Source of the DNA: Nyssa sinensis
Taxonomy: Eukaryota > Streptophyta > Magnoliopsida > Cornales > Nyssaceae
Assembly: GCA_008638375.1 (NCBI GenBank)
Contig: CM018031.1
Location: 12,186,562-12,250,561, forward strand
DNA: 64,000 bases
Direction of reading: 5' to 3'
Shown here piece by piece: positions 22,130 to 33,578 of the stretch. Position 1 is the stretch's first letter, and every line of letters starts with the position of its first letter. The position numbers were made by a program, and so were the translations under genes. The notes beneath the pieces are model-generated. The model worked only from the letters and a program-made list of their open reading frames with translations. It was not told the DNA's origin and ran no database searches.

Positions 22130-22132
22130 CTA
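22124..22132 (-). other. Putative UAG readthrough site (element B)
   Basis: On the minus strand AAA TAG CAA TTA separates protease from RT, with the same frame open on both sides (30 codons from the TAG to the SPRGRDSRAKP segment near the ORF start). It is identical in context to elements A (2689) and C (41102), although the surrounding residues have diverged. Confidence 0.7.
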
Positions 22133-24409
22133 TTTGGGGGCCTTAGCTTTGAGTGCGAGGGCGTGGCACTCTCGGGAGGTCGGTTGGCATCCTCTGATGG
22201 AGTAGACTGTCTGATTGTGAACGTATTTTAAGCATTGGTGGAGGGTTGAGGTGACCGCTCCCATCTCATGTAGCCAGGGCCTTCCAACTATGACGTTGTA
22301 GGGAGATTTGGCTTTTATGACCATGTACTCGGCTATCGTGGTCTTCTATCCGTCCCCTTCACCCGCAGTGGTGGCCAGATCGACCCTTCCTAGTGGAGTG
22401 TTAGTGTTTCCATCAAAGCCCGTCATGATTATGCTCGTGGGCTTAATGTTATTGGGGTCGAGCTTCATATGCTTGAAAGGGTCGTAGAACAGTACGTTGG
22501 TCGAACAGCCAGTGTCGACGAGAACTCTCCGGATATCGAAGTTGGCGATCTTAAGGGAGATAACCAGGGCGTCGCTGTGAGGACAATGAACTCCCCTAAG
22601 GTCGTGATCCGTAAATTGGATTTCCGGCAAGGGCTTTAACCTTTTCTCCAAGTTAGCGACCTGCATGATGTTGGGAGCAGACCTGGCCTCCCGAGCATAT
22701 CGTTTCCTTGACCTGTTAGAGGTGCTTGTTGCAGGGGAATCTGCGTGTAGGACATAGATCACCTGATTGTTCTGTGGGGGTTCGTTCCTGCCTCCTTTCT
22801 GCTCCTGCCTCTGGTCGGTTTTTCTCTGCTGGGGTCGTTCGTCACGGGGGTTCTGTCCTCCGTCCTGCTTGACGAACTCCTGCAGCCTTCCTCTCCTTAT
22901 TAGCTGCTCAATCTCATGCTTGAGAGCTTTGCAGGTATTGGTTGTGTGCCCTCGGTCTTTGTGAAAGTCACAATATTTGGTCTGATCTCGATAGCTGGGG
23001 TCTCCTTTCAAAGGCTCCGGCCATCTCATATTTTCTCGAGATCTTACTTGCTTCAATATGTTGTACGGAGAGGCGTTTAGAGGAGTGAAGTGGTTGAATT
23101 CCCTTAGTCCAGAATTGAAGGAGGTTCTGGGGGCCCCCCTTTTTTCTGGGCTCCTGACTCTCTTCCTGGCCGAGCTGGTGTCCTTCTTTTGACTATCTTT
23201 CTTGTGATCGTCTTTCTGAGCTTGTTCTTTGACCTTTCTAGAGGTGTCCCTGGCCTCCTCCAGGTTGATGTACTTCCTTGCACGGTCCATGAGTGCTGCC
23301 ATGTCCGCAGGGGGACTTTTGGTCAGGGAGTCTCTAAACCCTCCTTGAGCAAGTCCAGCGGCTAGAGCAGCCACTAGGAAACCGGGGCTGCAATCTGTTA
23401 CCTCAGTGAGCTCGGCGTTAAAGCGTGCTATATACCCCCTGAGCGATTCTTCCCTCGTTTGCTTTATGTTCAGAAGGAATTCCGGACCCTTTCTTAGCCT
23501 TCTGCTAGTCATGAATCTGTCCAAGAACCTTCTGCCGAGCTCATAAAAGCCAGATATTGAGTTCGGCGGGAGGTGGTGGAACCACTTTAGGGCGGTACCA
23601 TTGAGGCTGGTTACGAACGTTCTGCATAAGAAGGCATCAGAAGCGCCGTGCAAAGCCATGGTGTGCTGGTAGTGGGAGAGGTGGTCCCCCGGGTCCCCAG
23701 TCCCATCATAAGGGGTGAATTTAGGGACGATAAATTTCTTGGGTCTTTCCTCGGCCATGACAGCATTGGTGAATGGGGTGGCCGACCTCCCGAGCAATCT
23801 GGCCAGCTCGTCCTGTTCTGGATACTGGGCACCCCTTATGATAGCAGTACGGTCTATTGATTCAGCAACTTCCTCGGCTCTTACTGACCCTCTTGGTAAA
23901 ACAGGTTGCTGCGAGGCAGGTCTCACGGCCTCAGGGCCTATATGGGTAGGCTGATCTTGGCCCGCTACTGGGGGGTTGTTCTGATTCTCTGGTACTGGTG
24001 GTACAGGAACTACTCGAGGAGGTGATCCTTGTGGAACGTAGTTTACTCCCGAGGCCCCCGGGACGGGGGGTCGGGTAGTACTTCGATAATGGACCTCCGG
24101 GACAAAGGCGGGAATCCCTCGACCGGCTGCCGACGACGGCTGGGGGTCTATATGAACACCGGCGACCGCATGAGGCTGCTGCTGTTGAGTGACAACGGGT
24201 GGATTTTGAGGATTGGTTTCATGATTCTGGGTGAACATTGCCAGGGTCCTGGTCATGGTCAAAAGCTGTTCCCGTAGCAACTGGTTCTGCCGCCTAGTTT
24301 CGATTAGTTCTTCCTGTGCAGGGTTATTCACTCGCCCTCTTCCTCGTCCAGCAGTTGGTTGAGGATGAGGGTTTTGAGTGTTATTCCTGGGTCGCAAGTT
24401 GGGAGCCAT
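22130..24409 (-). pseudogene. gag: gag-protease of element B, one nonsense codon
   Basis: ATG at 24409 (MAPNLRPRNNT). A coiled N-terminal region and proline-rich linker are followed by the gag core (KFIVPKFTPYDGTGDPGDH, LKWFHHLPPNS, FLDRFMTSRRL), a basic linker, a CX2H...H...C knuckle (YCDFHKDRGHTTNTC) and the protease core with VLVDTGCSTNVLFYD. A TAG at 22348-22346, after the GEGDG residues, replaces the glutamine codon found in A and C. Beyond it the frame runs on to the conserved UAG at 22132. The premature stop would remove the C-terminal part of the protease, probably inactivating this copy in cis despite its youth. Confidence 0.85.
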
Positions 24410-24469
24410 AATCCCTCTGATAGACGAAAGATGAGCTTAGATTGAGTAGAGCACTTGGTGATTGTCGTG

Positions 24470-24487
24470 TTCCCACAGACGGCGCCA
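24470..24487 (-). other. Primer binding site of element B
   Basis: TGGCGCCGTCTGTGGGAA on the minus strand, three bases inside the 5' LTR, identical to element A. Confidence 0.75.
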
Positions 24488-24490
24488 AAC

Positions 24491-25194
24491 TGATGCTGCA
24501 CTTTTTGGCCCACGTGAGATCCAAGCTCGGCTCCCTGCGAAACACTCGAAACAGAAGATCAGAGGACCACCGGGTTGGCTCCGGCGGTAGCCGCTCCGAT
24601 GCTTAAGTCAATAAATTGAATGGAAAGACTCGTAATGAAAGCCAAAATAATGAGCATGAAAATAAAGCGTACCTTTAGGGCTTGATTTATAGGCAGTGGC
24701 ATTCCTAAGTTGATTAGGATTTGGAGCCATGAAAGTAGGGATTTGATCTCTGGAGATATCAGTTACCTTGTTGAATATGGTAACTTAGTGGGGCAGTTTC
24801 CTTGTTGGAGATAGCTTCCTTATTTCCTACTTGGTGCTTACTGAAGCGATGATTAGGTCTGATCATTGATGTGTTGTATTGCTAACTTGCATCTTTACAA
24901 GTTAGTCTTTATGGGAGAACTGTCTTGCTTTGATACTATGAGCTCGGCCTATGTAGGTTATGCCCTTGACTGACTGAGGATGAAATGTATGACCGAGCAT
25001 GTACTAAATGGCCGAACACAGATTATAAGGCCGAACATGAACTAAGCGACCGAGCACAAGTTATGTGGCCGAGCTCGAGCTGGGCGACCGAACACAAGTT
25101 ATATGGCCGAGCCTGAGCTCTATTATAGGTCATGAACCGATCTTGCGGTTGCACGTGTCATGCAGTGGTTGGTGTGTCACATAGTGGTATATCA
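24491..25194 (-). repeat. 5' LTR of element B
   Basis: 704 bp copy of 14402-15105. On the sense strand it has the 19-bp array (24991-25123), then a TATA box (TATAAATC near 24684-24691). It is followed on the plus strand by the target duplication ATAAT (25195-25199). Confidence 0.95.
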
Positions 25195-25942
25195 ATAATA
25201 AATAAGAAAATATATACATATATAGTTAATATATATATATATATATATTTTGTATATAAATATTATTATAAATATGATTAAAAAATATAACACGTATTAA
25301 ATAAACATATTTTATTTTAATAAAGTGATTCAAATAACATTTTAACAAGTAATGGTATATGTTTTTATTCCGATTCTTATTTTTGTTAAATGTATTAAAA
25401 TGATTCACATCTTAAGTAAAATTGGTCACTTTGAGTGACAATTATTAAAAAAGTGGATATAATTTTAATATTTTATCTTTTAACAGGAAGTCCTAAACAT
25501 CGGGAGAGAATGGATCAAAGATTCAAAGATGTTACTCCCCGGTCAACCAAAGATGCAAAATATTGACAAACAATGTGATATTGTGAACCTTCAATGGTCA
25601 TTGAGCATACTCATATTTAATATTTATGTATTCTCTTGTGCTTTTATTCACGTGGCACAAGACTTTCAAATCCCATTACTTGTTTATTAATTTTTTTTTT
25701 TTATTTTCAAAGAGATGATGGAATATTACATTATATGAATTATAATCAATCAATTTATATTCTGAACATATTAAAATTAATAATCAACTCATCAAAATAG
25801 GAGCATCTCAAATATTAGTTTTGAAAAATAATCTAACTCAATTTATGATTGAATGAAAATAATGTTCATACCCCTCTTGATAAAATAATAAGACTCAAAC
25901 TCATACTCTCTATTTTAAAAAAGAGCATGAAATAGTCTACTA
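25195..25942 (+). other. sHSP copy 1 3' flank, continued after element B
   Basis: AT-rich DNA collinear with about 56717-57377 downstream of copy 3, including the shared segment near 25487-25620 and 57027-57200. A 26-base stretch present at 57093-57118 is missing here. No gene is seen. Confidence 0.7.
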
Positions 25943-26239
25943 TGTAATATCTCGACCCAAGTCAAGTGGTACCGACCCGGATTGGACCGTGCCAAAACAT
26001 ATAACCCCAAACTATAAGCCAATTATTATGTGAATAAAACCCAATGTATAGTTTCATAATGTGTTTGATATACGATGCACGGGTATGAGTGACGGGCAGT
26101 CCCAAGTATCCTGGGTACCATCGCACCAGAAGCCCAGTTTATATGGACAAGCATGCACGTAAGTGTTGCGTGTGTATATGTATTTAAATGCACATCTACA
26201 TAAATCTATATATATGTACAATTACATATTAAATGATAG

Positions 26240-26271
<32 letters not shown>

Positions 26272-26546
26272 AGTATATATACAGTTGATATAGCTATATA
26301 TATATATATCTACATATCCTAATGTAATTAAAATGAAAAGAAAACCAAACAAAAGGAAGAAAATAGAAATAAGTAGAAGACTATAGAAATGAATAGAAAA
26401 GAGTAGAAGCTAGAAGAAGAGTTGAGAAGTTGAGGAGAGAGAAGGAGTGGAGGCTAAAACAGCCATGGGTGCATGTGTGTTGTTTTCAAGTTATAAAACA
26501 AGGTAAATATAAAATGAAATAAAATAAAAAAACAGAAAGAAAGAAA

Positions 26547-26584
<38 letters not shown>

Positions 26585-29340
26585 AAGAAAGAAGCTAAGG
26601 CGAACAAGAAGAGGAAAAAGGAGGAAGAAGAAGAAAACTTCAGGAAAAATTCTAAATTTTGGAGGAGGAAGAATTCAGCAAAAAAAAAAAAAAAACAGGT
26701 ATTAATTTGAGTTTAATTGCTTTAATTTTTCTCTTAAGTTATTATAGATGAAGTTTAGAATTGATTAGAATCAAAGCATGAAAGAAAAGCTAAGACATTG
26801 AACTTGTAGCTCATGGCCAAAAATGGTGAACTTTTGAATGTTAAACCAAACACAATTTAAACACTTGAAACGAGTAGAAAATATTGTTTGTGTTCTAACA
26901 CAGTTTGAATAACAGAAAATAGTCCAAAAATGACTATTTTATGGCCAAAATCTTCCAATCGGTGCAACGTCGGAAAACACGTGTAGATCGAAAAACGGGG
27001 GCCATTTGGGGTTCAAATCTATGCTAGGTGACTTGTTAGAGTTCCAGAATTAGTTTGATGAAAAAAAATGAAGGAAAAAATGGACGTTAAAATTTGAAGA
27101 AACAGTAGGGTACTGCACAATTCCTACAACTGGCACCAGAGAAATCGTCGGAGAAGACGACCGGAAAGTCGTGGGGGGCTATCAAGTCAAGTTGGACCGG
27201 GTTTGGGTCAGGTTGGCTCGGAACCCGACCGGATATAAATGGGGTAAGTGACACTATGTCGTTTTGGGCATGAAAGGTTTAATTTTAAAATATAATTCAG
27301 AATGTTTGGCAACAGAAATAAGAAATTGAAATTGGTTTTAAGGGTTAACCCAAACTGTGGATAAGACAAGGGATTGGGTTATCTTATTCCAGTTTTGTGA
27401 GATAAACTAAACCGACTGGTTCAATGGCTATTGGACTAGTTTAGGGTTTTTAGTTAAAAGCCCACTGGTTCACTGTTTTAATGAAAAATGAGTGGACTGG
27501 AACTTTGAAGAATTCAAATTTGACCCCAGAACTTGTGAAAGATTCCACTAAGACCCAACAGTAAATGAAGTTAATATTAACTTAATAATATTTTAAATAG
27601 GAAAAGTACAACATTGCCCCTAAGTCAAAAATAGGTCAAACGGACTCCAAATGAGGCAAACGAAAAGTCAATTTTATTATCTCAGGCATTCCGAAATTCA
27701 AAATTATGAAAAGGGGTCCCGGGAAGAAACGATACGTAAAAGTGCAAAATGACCATTTTGCCATTTTCAATCTAGGAGTCCAAATCGAGATCCGTAACAG
27801 CCTAAACTAATTTTGTTCGACGTTCCAAATACAATGACGAGGTCCAAATTAGCAAATAAAATACTTAAAACCATGATAGACATATTTGAATACATAGTAT
27901 AGATTGATTACGGTTATAGACTCAGTTGTATTTTTTGAATGACGGGAGCGTCAAAAGGAAAAGGAATAACTTGATTTACGTGGGATAGTAAAAGGTAAGT
28001 AATAATCGATCTCTGCATGTAGTACATTCTCAGCCATGTCACAGTTCTTTTATACGTATTTGTACTTTTTATTATCATATCAGATCCTTTATGATTTCAC
28101 TATGTGATATTGCCTATCAATGGAATAGTTTAGCTATGATGTTGTATCTTGCTCTTGATTTTCATATCTATTGATGATATTATATCTTGATCATTAGTTC
28201 TTGTACATTTGTGCAAATGACCATTCTGTACACTTGTACATGGGGCCAAGAGGGGCCAATAGTTATTGTTCTCGACAGTCTAGTAACATAGCCGTAAAAA
28301 GCTATAGTTATATAATGTTGCCTTGAACCAGTTGTGATCCACATTCTTTTCCGTGGAGATAGCATGATCTTGATATTTATTTGTGCTAGATTTGTGCTCA
28401 GTCACAAACTCCATCTGGATGCGTAGTATGATTCAAGTACGGGGTCCTGTCCCTAGTACGGGGACCAGTTTTCCACCAGGGCTATGTCGAGGCATAGTAC
28501 ATGACAGCAGTCCTGGAGGACATAGTTACATTATTGAGTTCAGTGCTTATGCATGCAAGGGGTAGCCGGGCCCCATAGTTTATAGCATCCGCCAGTTTTT
28601 ATATCATATCTTTTTATTGAGTTTCATAGTATGATCATGTTTTTGTATGAATGATCAGGTAGTTGTACAGCTTTATTCGAGTACTTTCTATGATCATGTA
28701 TCTGACAGCTTTGACTGTAGCATATGATATTATCTTTCAGACTAGATATTCGTGATTATCAGCTATATTCTTGATTATTGATGTTCATTGATTAGTCATG
28801 ATTTTTGCTTTGATTACCATTGTATCCCTGATCAGTGATATTCATTGATGAGCTATGATTGTTATATGATATTGACTAGCTATCATATCCTTGTTATTCA
28901 GTTCTTTTCAGATCTTGTACACATGGCAGAATAGGGGACTTACTTACTGAGCTTAGTTTAGCTCACTCCAAATTTACATGTTGTTTTCAGGGACTGATAT
29001 AGAGGACAAACAGTAGGAGCTTGAGACGATAGGTTGGATATTTTGACAAGTAACGGTAATAGTAGTACAGTCTTGTAGCACTCCCGTGTATTCACGTCCT
29101 GGGGGCGAGATAATGACTTAGAAATTTTACAGGTTGTACTTTTGTATTAGCAGACTGACATGTACATATAACCCTTTATTTTATTGTCTTCCGCTATATT
29201 TATATATGATGATGATATGGTTACATGATAGTGACACTAAGGATAGTGTAACAGGATAAACAGGTCTAGTTCGGGGAAAAGGGCTGGGTCGAATGGTTAC
29301 GGTCTGCTAATCCGTAGAGGGTGGGTTGCGGGTCGTGACA
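25943..29340 (+). mobile_element. Long solo LTR (Tekay/Del-type gypsy suspected)
   Basis: 3.4 kb with no coding capacity, starting TGTAATATCTCGACCC and ending GGGTCGTGACA (TG...CA, with CGACCC in inverted form at both ends). It is flanked by TACTA (25938-25942) and GACTA (29341-29345). The uninterrupted site is present at 57378-57382 in the copy 3 flank. The region near 28945 (TACTGAGCTTAGTTTAGCTCA) and the terminal GGGTCGTGACA resemble long LTRs of Tekay/Del chromoviruses; this lineage call is from memory of the family. It contains GT and GA microsatellites at 26547-26584. Confidence 0.65.
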
Positions 29341-29717
29341 GACTAGCTCCAATTGGTTACTTGTTTATTAGTTTTAGGCAGCCATGGTTTGGAAATTTTT
29401 TTTATTGTTCCTTTTTCAGCCTAATTTTTAAAATAATAAAAGCCCAAATTTATAGCTTTTTATTTTCCTAGAATCGGGTTAAATAGGTGGTCCACATCCA
29501 ATTTTTATACCAAGGAGTAGTAGTATTTGAGTTATCTCATCCCATTGAGATAAAAATATAATGATACATCATCAAAAAAATTATAACATCGCAATATAAA
29601 GATACAAAAACGTCGAAAAGTCAAATTTAAAATTTTGATCTTTTTTCTTCGTTCAAATTTTTTTTAATATGTTCCAAATATTACAATGTATTTTTTTCAG
29701 AACAATACATGGATAGT

Positions 29718-29748
<31 letters not shown>

Positions 29749-30780
29749 TTATATTATTGTTATATGCATGTATGTAATTATTGATTCGAATGATTTTTAG
29801 TCACACCGAACTATTATATTGTGAATAATATTTGCACAATCATGTTATAAAATATTGTTATTATGGTTATTAGATTTTGTAATTAATTTGTTAATAAAAT
29901 TTTCATTTTACATACATCATATGCATATATTTGGAAAAAGATTAAATGAATTTCAGAAAAATAGTTTTCAATACCTTAAAAAAAATAATACATAAAAAAT
30001 AAAAATAGTTATATCCAAATCTTAAATCCTCTAGGTACTCAAATATAAGATTAAGATATATCAACATATCTAGGCATTTTATTTAGATCAGTTTCAAACA
30101 CTAAATTAAAATAATTTAATATCCTACAAAGTTTTATTTTATATCCAATCCTGACCCAAATACTAAATTAGAATAATTCGATATCTCACAAGATTTTATA
30201 TCCTATCTAATTTTGCGTTGTTGTGTATAAAGTAATAATGAAATAAAGAGTTTTTACCTTTGATACTTATAAGTTTAACTTCAAACAATCAGTAATGCAG
30301 TTATACCTTTGTTGATTATTCAATTTTCCTCGATTTTCACAATTTTCTCCCAATTTCAACTAACCCTAATCACTGAAGTGTATATTCTTTCGAAAACAAA
30401 CAAACAATGAATTTAGGGTAAATAAAAACAAGGACAAATAAGTCTCTTCATGTTTTTTGTTAATGGCATAAATGAATTCACTTTTAACTATTAGTACACA
30501 ACGATAAATGTTCACTTTTAAATTTGATGAAGTTAAGTAAAAATGAGTTTAAGTAAAATATATATATATATGTATATATATGTGTGTGTGTGTATAATTT
30601 TTCTCAATTACATATAAAAATTGAACCATTGATTTCATGTTTGGATAGGGCATGATTTGTAATTCTTCACGGATAAAAATTGATATTCTTAACTAACTGG
30701 GGTTATAATATTTTTTCTAATTTTAATCAAAATGATATTAATTTTAAAAATGCGTCTATCCCAAGATTTATAAGGACATT
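29341..30780 (+). other. Junction of sHSP duplication units and copy 2 upstream flank
   Basis: 29341-29505 matches 57378-57541 (end of the downstream flank). From about 29506 the sequence matches 11490 onward (start of the upstream flank). The junction of two tandem units therefore lies near 29505. AT-rich, with TA and GT runs at 29718-29755 and 30560-30595; no gene is seen. Confidence 0.75.
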
Positions 30781-30861
30781 TATTACTTCAACTCGGAACC
30801 ACAATTATTTGGATTTTTGTGTGACGCCACAGAAGTTTAGGCCAATCAGATTCATAGAGGG

Positions 30862-30969
30862 TTCTAAAAAATGTTAGAAAATTCGCCAATCATATCTTAA
30901 GAGTAAAGCCAGTTGACAAATAACAAGCCTCGGGAAAGTACCGGAACATTCCTCCCTGTAATATAAATA
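30862..30969 (+). promoter_or_regulatory. Heat-shock promoter of sHSP copy 2
   Basis: HSE at 30943-30952 (gGAAcaTTCc) and a GAAnnTTC pair at about 30876-30885. The more distal TTCnnGAA seen in copy 1 has lost its GAA (TTCTAAAAA at 30862-30870). The proximal HSE is single. TATAAATA is at 30962-30969. Confidence 0.78.
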
Positions 30970-31130
30970 CCCAACTCATCCGAAAGTTCGTCATCCCGTG
31001 AGAATAATAAACGATTTCCATCCAGTTTCCCAGCAACCAAATATCAGTTCTTGATTCTTCTGAATTCCAAACCCTTCTCCAAGTCATCAAGCAACAGTTC
31101 GAATTTCTTATACCAGACCACATAACAAAG

Positions 31131-31589
31131 ATGTCGCTCATCCCAAGCTTCTTCGGTGGCCGACGAAGCAACATTTTCGATCCCTTCTCTCTTGACGTTT
31201 GGGATCCTTTCCGTGATTTTTCTTTCCCTGAATTCCCTGGCGAAACTTCGGCAATAGTCAATACCCGCATGGACTGGAAGGAAACCCCGGAAGCACACGT
31301 CTTCAAGGCTGATCTTCCAGGGCTCAACAAAGAGGAAGTGAAGGTCGAAATTGAAGACGATAGGGTTTTACAGATCAGCGGAGAGAGGAATGTGGAGAAG
31401 GAAGACAAGAATGACACTTGGCATCGGGTCGAGCGTAGTAGCGGCAAATTCTCGAGGAGATTCCGGCTGCCAGAGAATTCAAAGATGGATCAGGTGAAGG
31501 CCTCAATGGAGAATGGAGTTTTAACTGTGACAATCCCCAAGATAGAAGTCAAAAAGGCTGATGTGAAGTCTATTGAAATTTCTGGTTAG
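31131..31589 (+). CDS. Class I cytosolic small heat-shock protein, copy 2
   Basis: 152 aa, intact, nearly identical to copy 1 in protein and DNA. It differs at a few residues ([13 protein letters not shown]). The N-terminal arm, alpha-crystallin domain and IEISG end are all present. The leader and start are the same as in copy 1. High coding identity together with diverged distal flanks suggests a recent duplication or gene conversion. It looks functional and heat-inducible, with one fewer proximal HSE than copy 1. Confidence 0.96.
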   Translation: MSLIPSFFGGRRSNIFDPFSLDVWDPFRDFSFPEFPGETSAIVNTRMDWKETPEAHVFKADLPGLNKEEVKVEIEDDRVLQISGERNVEKEDKNDTWHRVERSSGKFSRRFRLPENSKMDQVKASMENGVLTVTIPKIEVKKADVKSIEISG

Positions 31590-32492
31590 AAATGGAGTCT
31601 AAACTACTATAATCCAGTTAGTAATTGTGTCTAAACTACAATAATGTTTTGGTGTCATGTCATCCTAAAAACGACGTTAATGTTATGAGGTATGGTGTTA
31701 TGGCTGTAATGTTTTTTAGTCTGCTGCAAAATGGTATCTCTATATATCTATTTAGTGGAAATGTATGCATTTTGATTGACAATGTCTCTGTTTAATCATC
31801 TAATTTGTTTTTCATTTTTCTTGCATACATATATAAAAAAAGCCAGTTTACGATTTAAACGAAACCTCTAATATGTATTATAGATGATCTATTTTCTCTT
31901 TCTAGGTTTCGCCGCTTCTCTCTTGAAATCATGCCTCGCCGAAGCTCAGGTGGTGAGTTTTCTCATCAGGACCCACTACACACCGACACGTGGCTCCAGA
32001 TCCACCGTTCCAATTGAGACTGAAAGATTCGTTACTTTGTCGTCATGCGTTTTTATATGTTACGATTCTGCGTGCCAAAACCCCTTGTTAGTTCAGTAAC
32101 AGAAAGACGAACAGAATATGAACGCGATGTCTTCTCATCTCGAGGCCTAGTCCTCGTCCAGTGTTGTGTTTCTCTGTCTTGTTAGCAGCAATGTTGTGTT
32201 GGGTTGATTTGTTTTGAAAAGTTGGATCAGTGTGGTTGTTTGAAGCTTGGTTGGTCTGTGTAAGCTTTGTTTTATTTTTATTTTAATATTGGGAGTTTCG
32301 GTCTTTTGCTTTGGGTGAGGTACTGCAGATGATTTTGCTTGCTGTAATATGCCAGGAATGTTGTTTTACTTGTTTTGAATCTTAGTGCACTTCTCTGTTT
32401 TATTTCTCTCTCTTTTTGGGTTGTCCCTGTATACACGTCTTGTGCCGGCCTTTTCCTCTAATAATATTTGTCTTGTGCCGGCCTTTTCTTCT
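31590..32492 (+). other. sHSP copy 2 3' UTR, then unrelated DNA
   Basis: Similarity to the other sHSP copies stops near 31830. The rest is T-rich, transcript-like sequence with a short direct repeat (CTTGTGCCGGCCTTTT near 32440 and 32471), ending where the copia LTR starts. See the separate entry at 31931. Confidence 0.6.
31931..31952 (+). pseudogene. Possible first exon of a CHCH-domain protein gene
   Basis: ATG plus codons for MPRRSSG followed by G|GTGAGTTT, a good 5' splice site. Plant CHCHD2-like mitochondrial proteins begin MPRRSSGG (from memory). No second exon follows; the next 500 bases look like UTR or intron. If correct this is a stranded gene 5' end. The match is only seven residues, so the call is weak. 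Confidence 0.25.
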
Positions 32493-32613
32493 TGTTGAAT
32501 TATCACGATATTAGCTGTAAATTTTTGTAATTGCGATTCTTTCCTTGTTAGTTTTTTTCTATTTTAGGAATGTAAAGTTGTAAATTAGCTGTAATTATAG
32601 GATATAAATCTTA
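32493..32613 (+). repeat. copia 5' LTR, first part
   Basis: Matches 49733-49853. The LTR resumes at 44095 after element C and ends at 44161. Bases 32609-32613 (TCTTA) are the target site of element C, repeated at 44095-44099. Confidence 0.88.
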
Positions 32614-33167
32614 TGATGCTGCATTTTTTGACTCGCAACACGTGAGGGCTCCGTGACCTGTAGAACACTCAGAAAGATGATCAGAGGACCACCGGATTGG
32701 CTCCGGCGGTAGCCGCTCCGATGCTTAAGTGAGTAAGGGAATTGAAAGACTGTATTGAAAGTCAAAGAATGAGCATGAATCTAAAAGCGTACCTCTAGGG
32801 TTTAATATATAGGCCGAAGCTTTCCTAAGTTGATTAGGATTCGACGCCATGAATATAGGGATATGATCATCGGAGATTGCAGATACCTTGTGGGCATTGA
32901 GTCGTAGATGGAGATAATCATAAATGGTAGTTTCCGTATTGGAGACTGCTTCCTCATTCTCTGCTCGGAATCCGCTAAGGCGGTGACGAGATCTGAAGCT
33001 ATGGTCTGGACCCTGTGGTCAGTTCTGGATATATTTGTTGGTCATTTCCGACCTTATGTGATGATTTGGATGTCATTGGCTGAGCGAGAATCATGCTAGT
33101 TGAACATAAATCGGACTGTGGTCATACGTGTCAAGTGTTGATTGGCTTGTCCTTTTATGGTATATCA
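32614..33167 (-). repeat. 3' LTR of element C
   Basis: 554 bp, TGATGCTGCA...GGTATATCA on the plus strand, followed by GTTACTCCCCCCCC (the polypurine tract complement, 33168-33181). It pairs with 43541-44094. Confidence 0.94.
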
Positions 33168-33400
33168 GTTACTCCCCCCCCAAGTCCTAGTTTGATGTAA
33201 GTAACTAGGGCTAAGAGAGTTATGTATTTCGCTTGTTCGCCTTCCAAGACAATTGTTGGGGCGCCATTTATTGCGTAGTTGGTGATTAAGTCTTCTCAAG
33301 GTCACAATTACACTGGGCGGACAGTTGGTTTTCTCGAGAGCATCATTGTTCTGAACCGTCATGGCGTTTGGGCTTGGTGGGTCCCTTCTGATATCGTGTT

Positions 33401-33408
33401 TATAAATA
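33401..33408 (+). promoter_or_regulatory. TATA box of the element C antisense gene
   Basis: TATAAATA, 178 bases before the ATG at 33579, in the internal region next to the 3' LTR. Equivalent TATA boxes occur in A and B. Confidence 0.62.
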
Positions 33409-33578
33409 CGGGATGAGATTTTTGAAATGACCTTTCCCTCGACATTTTTACTGTGCTAGAAGATTTCATCCGTCATTGTTGGTTCGTGCGACCTTGAAGA
33501 ATACAGATCCCCTAAGTGAAAACAGGTTCGACTGATTTTTCCCCCTCTCTTGCTTCTTTCTTCTTGAGTTTGAGAATA

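Larger units (their letters stand above)
14402..25194 (-). mobile_element. Ty3/gypsy LTR retrotransposon B (Tat-like), complete and very young
   Basis: 10.8 kb element on the minus strand, flanked by the perfect 5-bp duplication ATAAT. Both LTRs are 704 bp and I find one difference between them (C at about 14985 against T in the right copy), so the insertion is recent. pol is a single long ORF and gag-protease has only one nonsense codon apart from the conserved UAG between protease and RT. The opposite strand carries an intact three-exon gene. The insertion site is seen unoccupied in the sHSP copy 3 flank near 56716. It belongs to a different subfamily from A and C, which are closer to each other. 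Confidence 0.96.

Noticed and set aside
25226..25408. Small ORFs rich in N, Y, I and K in AT-rich DNA (also 53673, 59630, 62000 region)
   Set aside because: Low complexity from TA runs; no start context or domain.
28383..28565. Small ORFs inside the solo LTR
   Set aside because: No similarity to retroelement proteins; expected by chance in 3.4 kb.
32488..32492. CTTCT as a target duplication of the copia element
   Set aside because: The bases after the 3' LTR are AGTTT, so there is no match.
32908..33099. Identical 63-codon ORFs at 32908 and 43835
   Set aside because: Both lie in the LTRs of element C; repetition reflects LTR identity.
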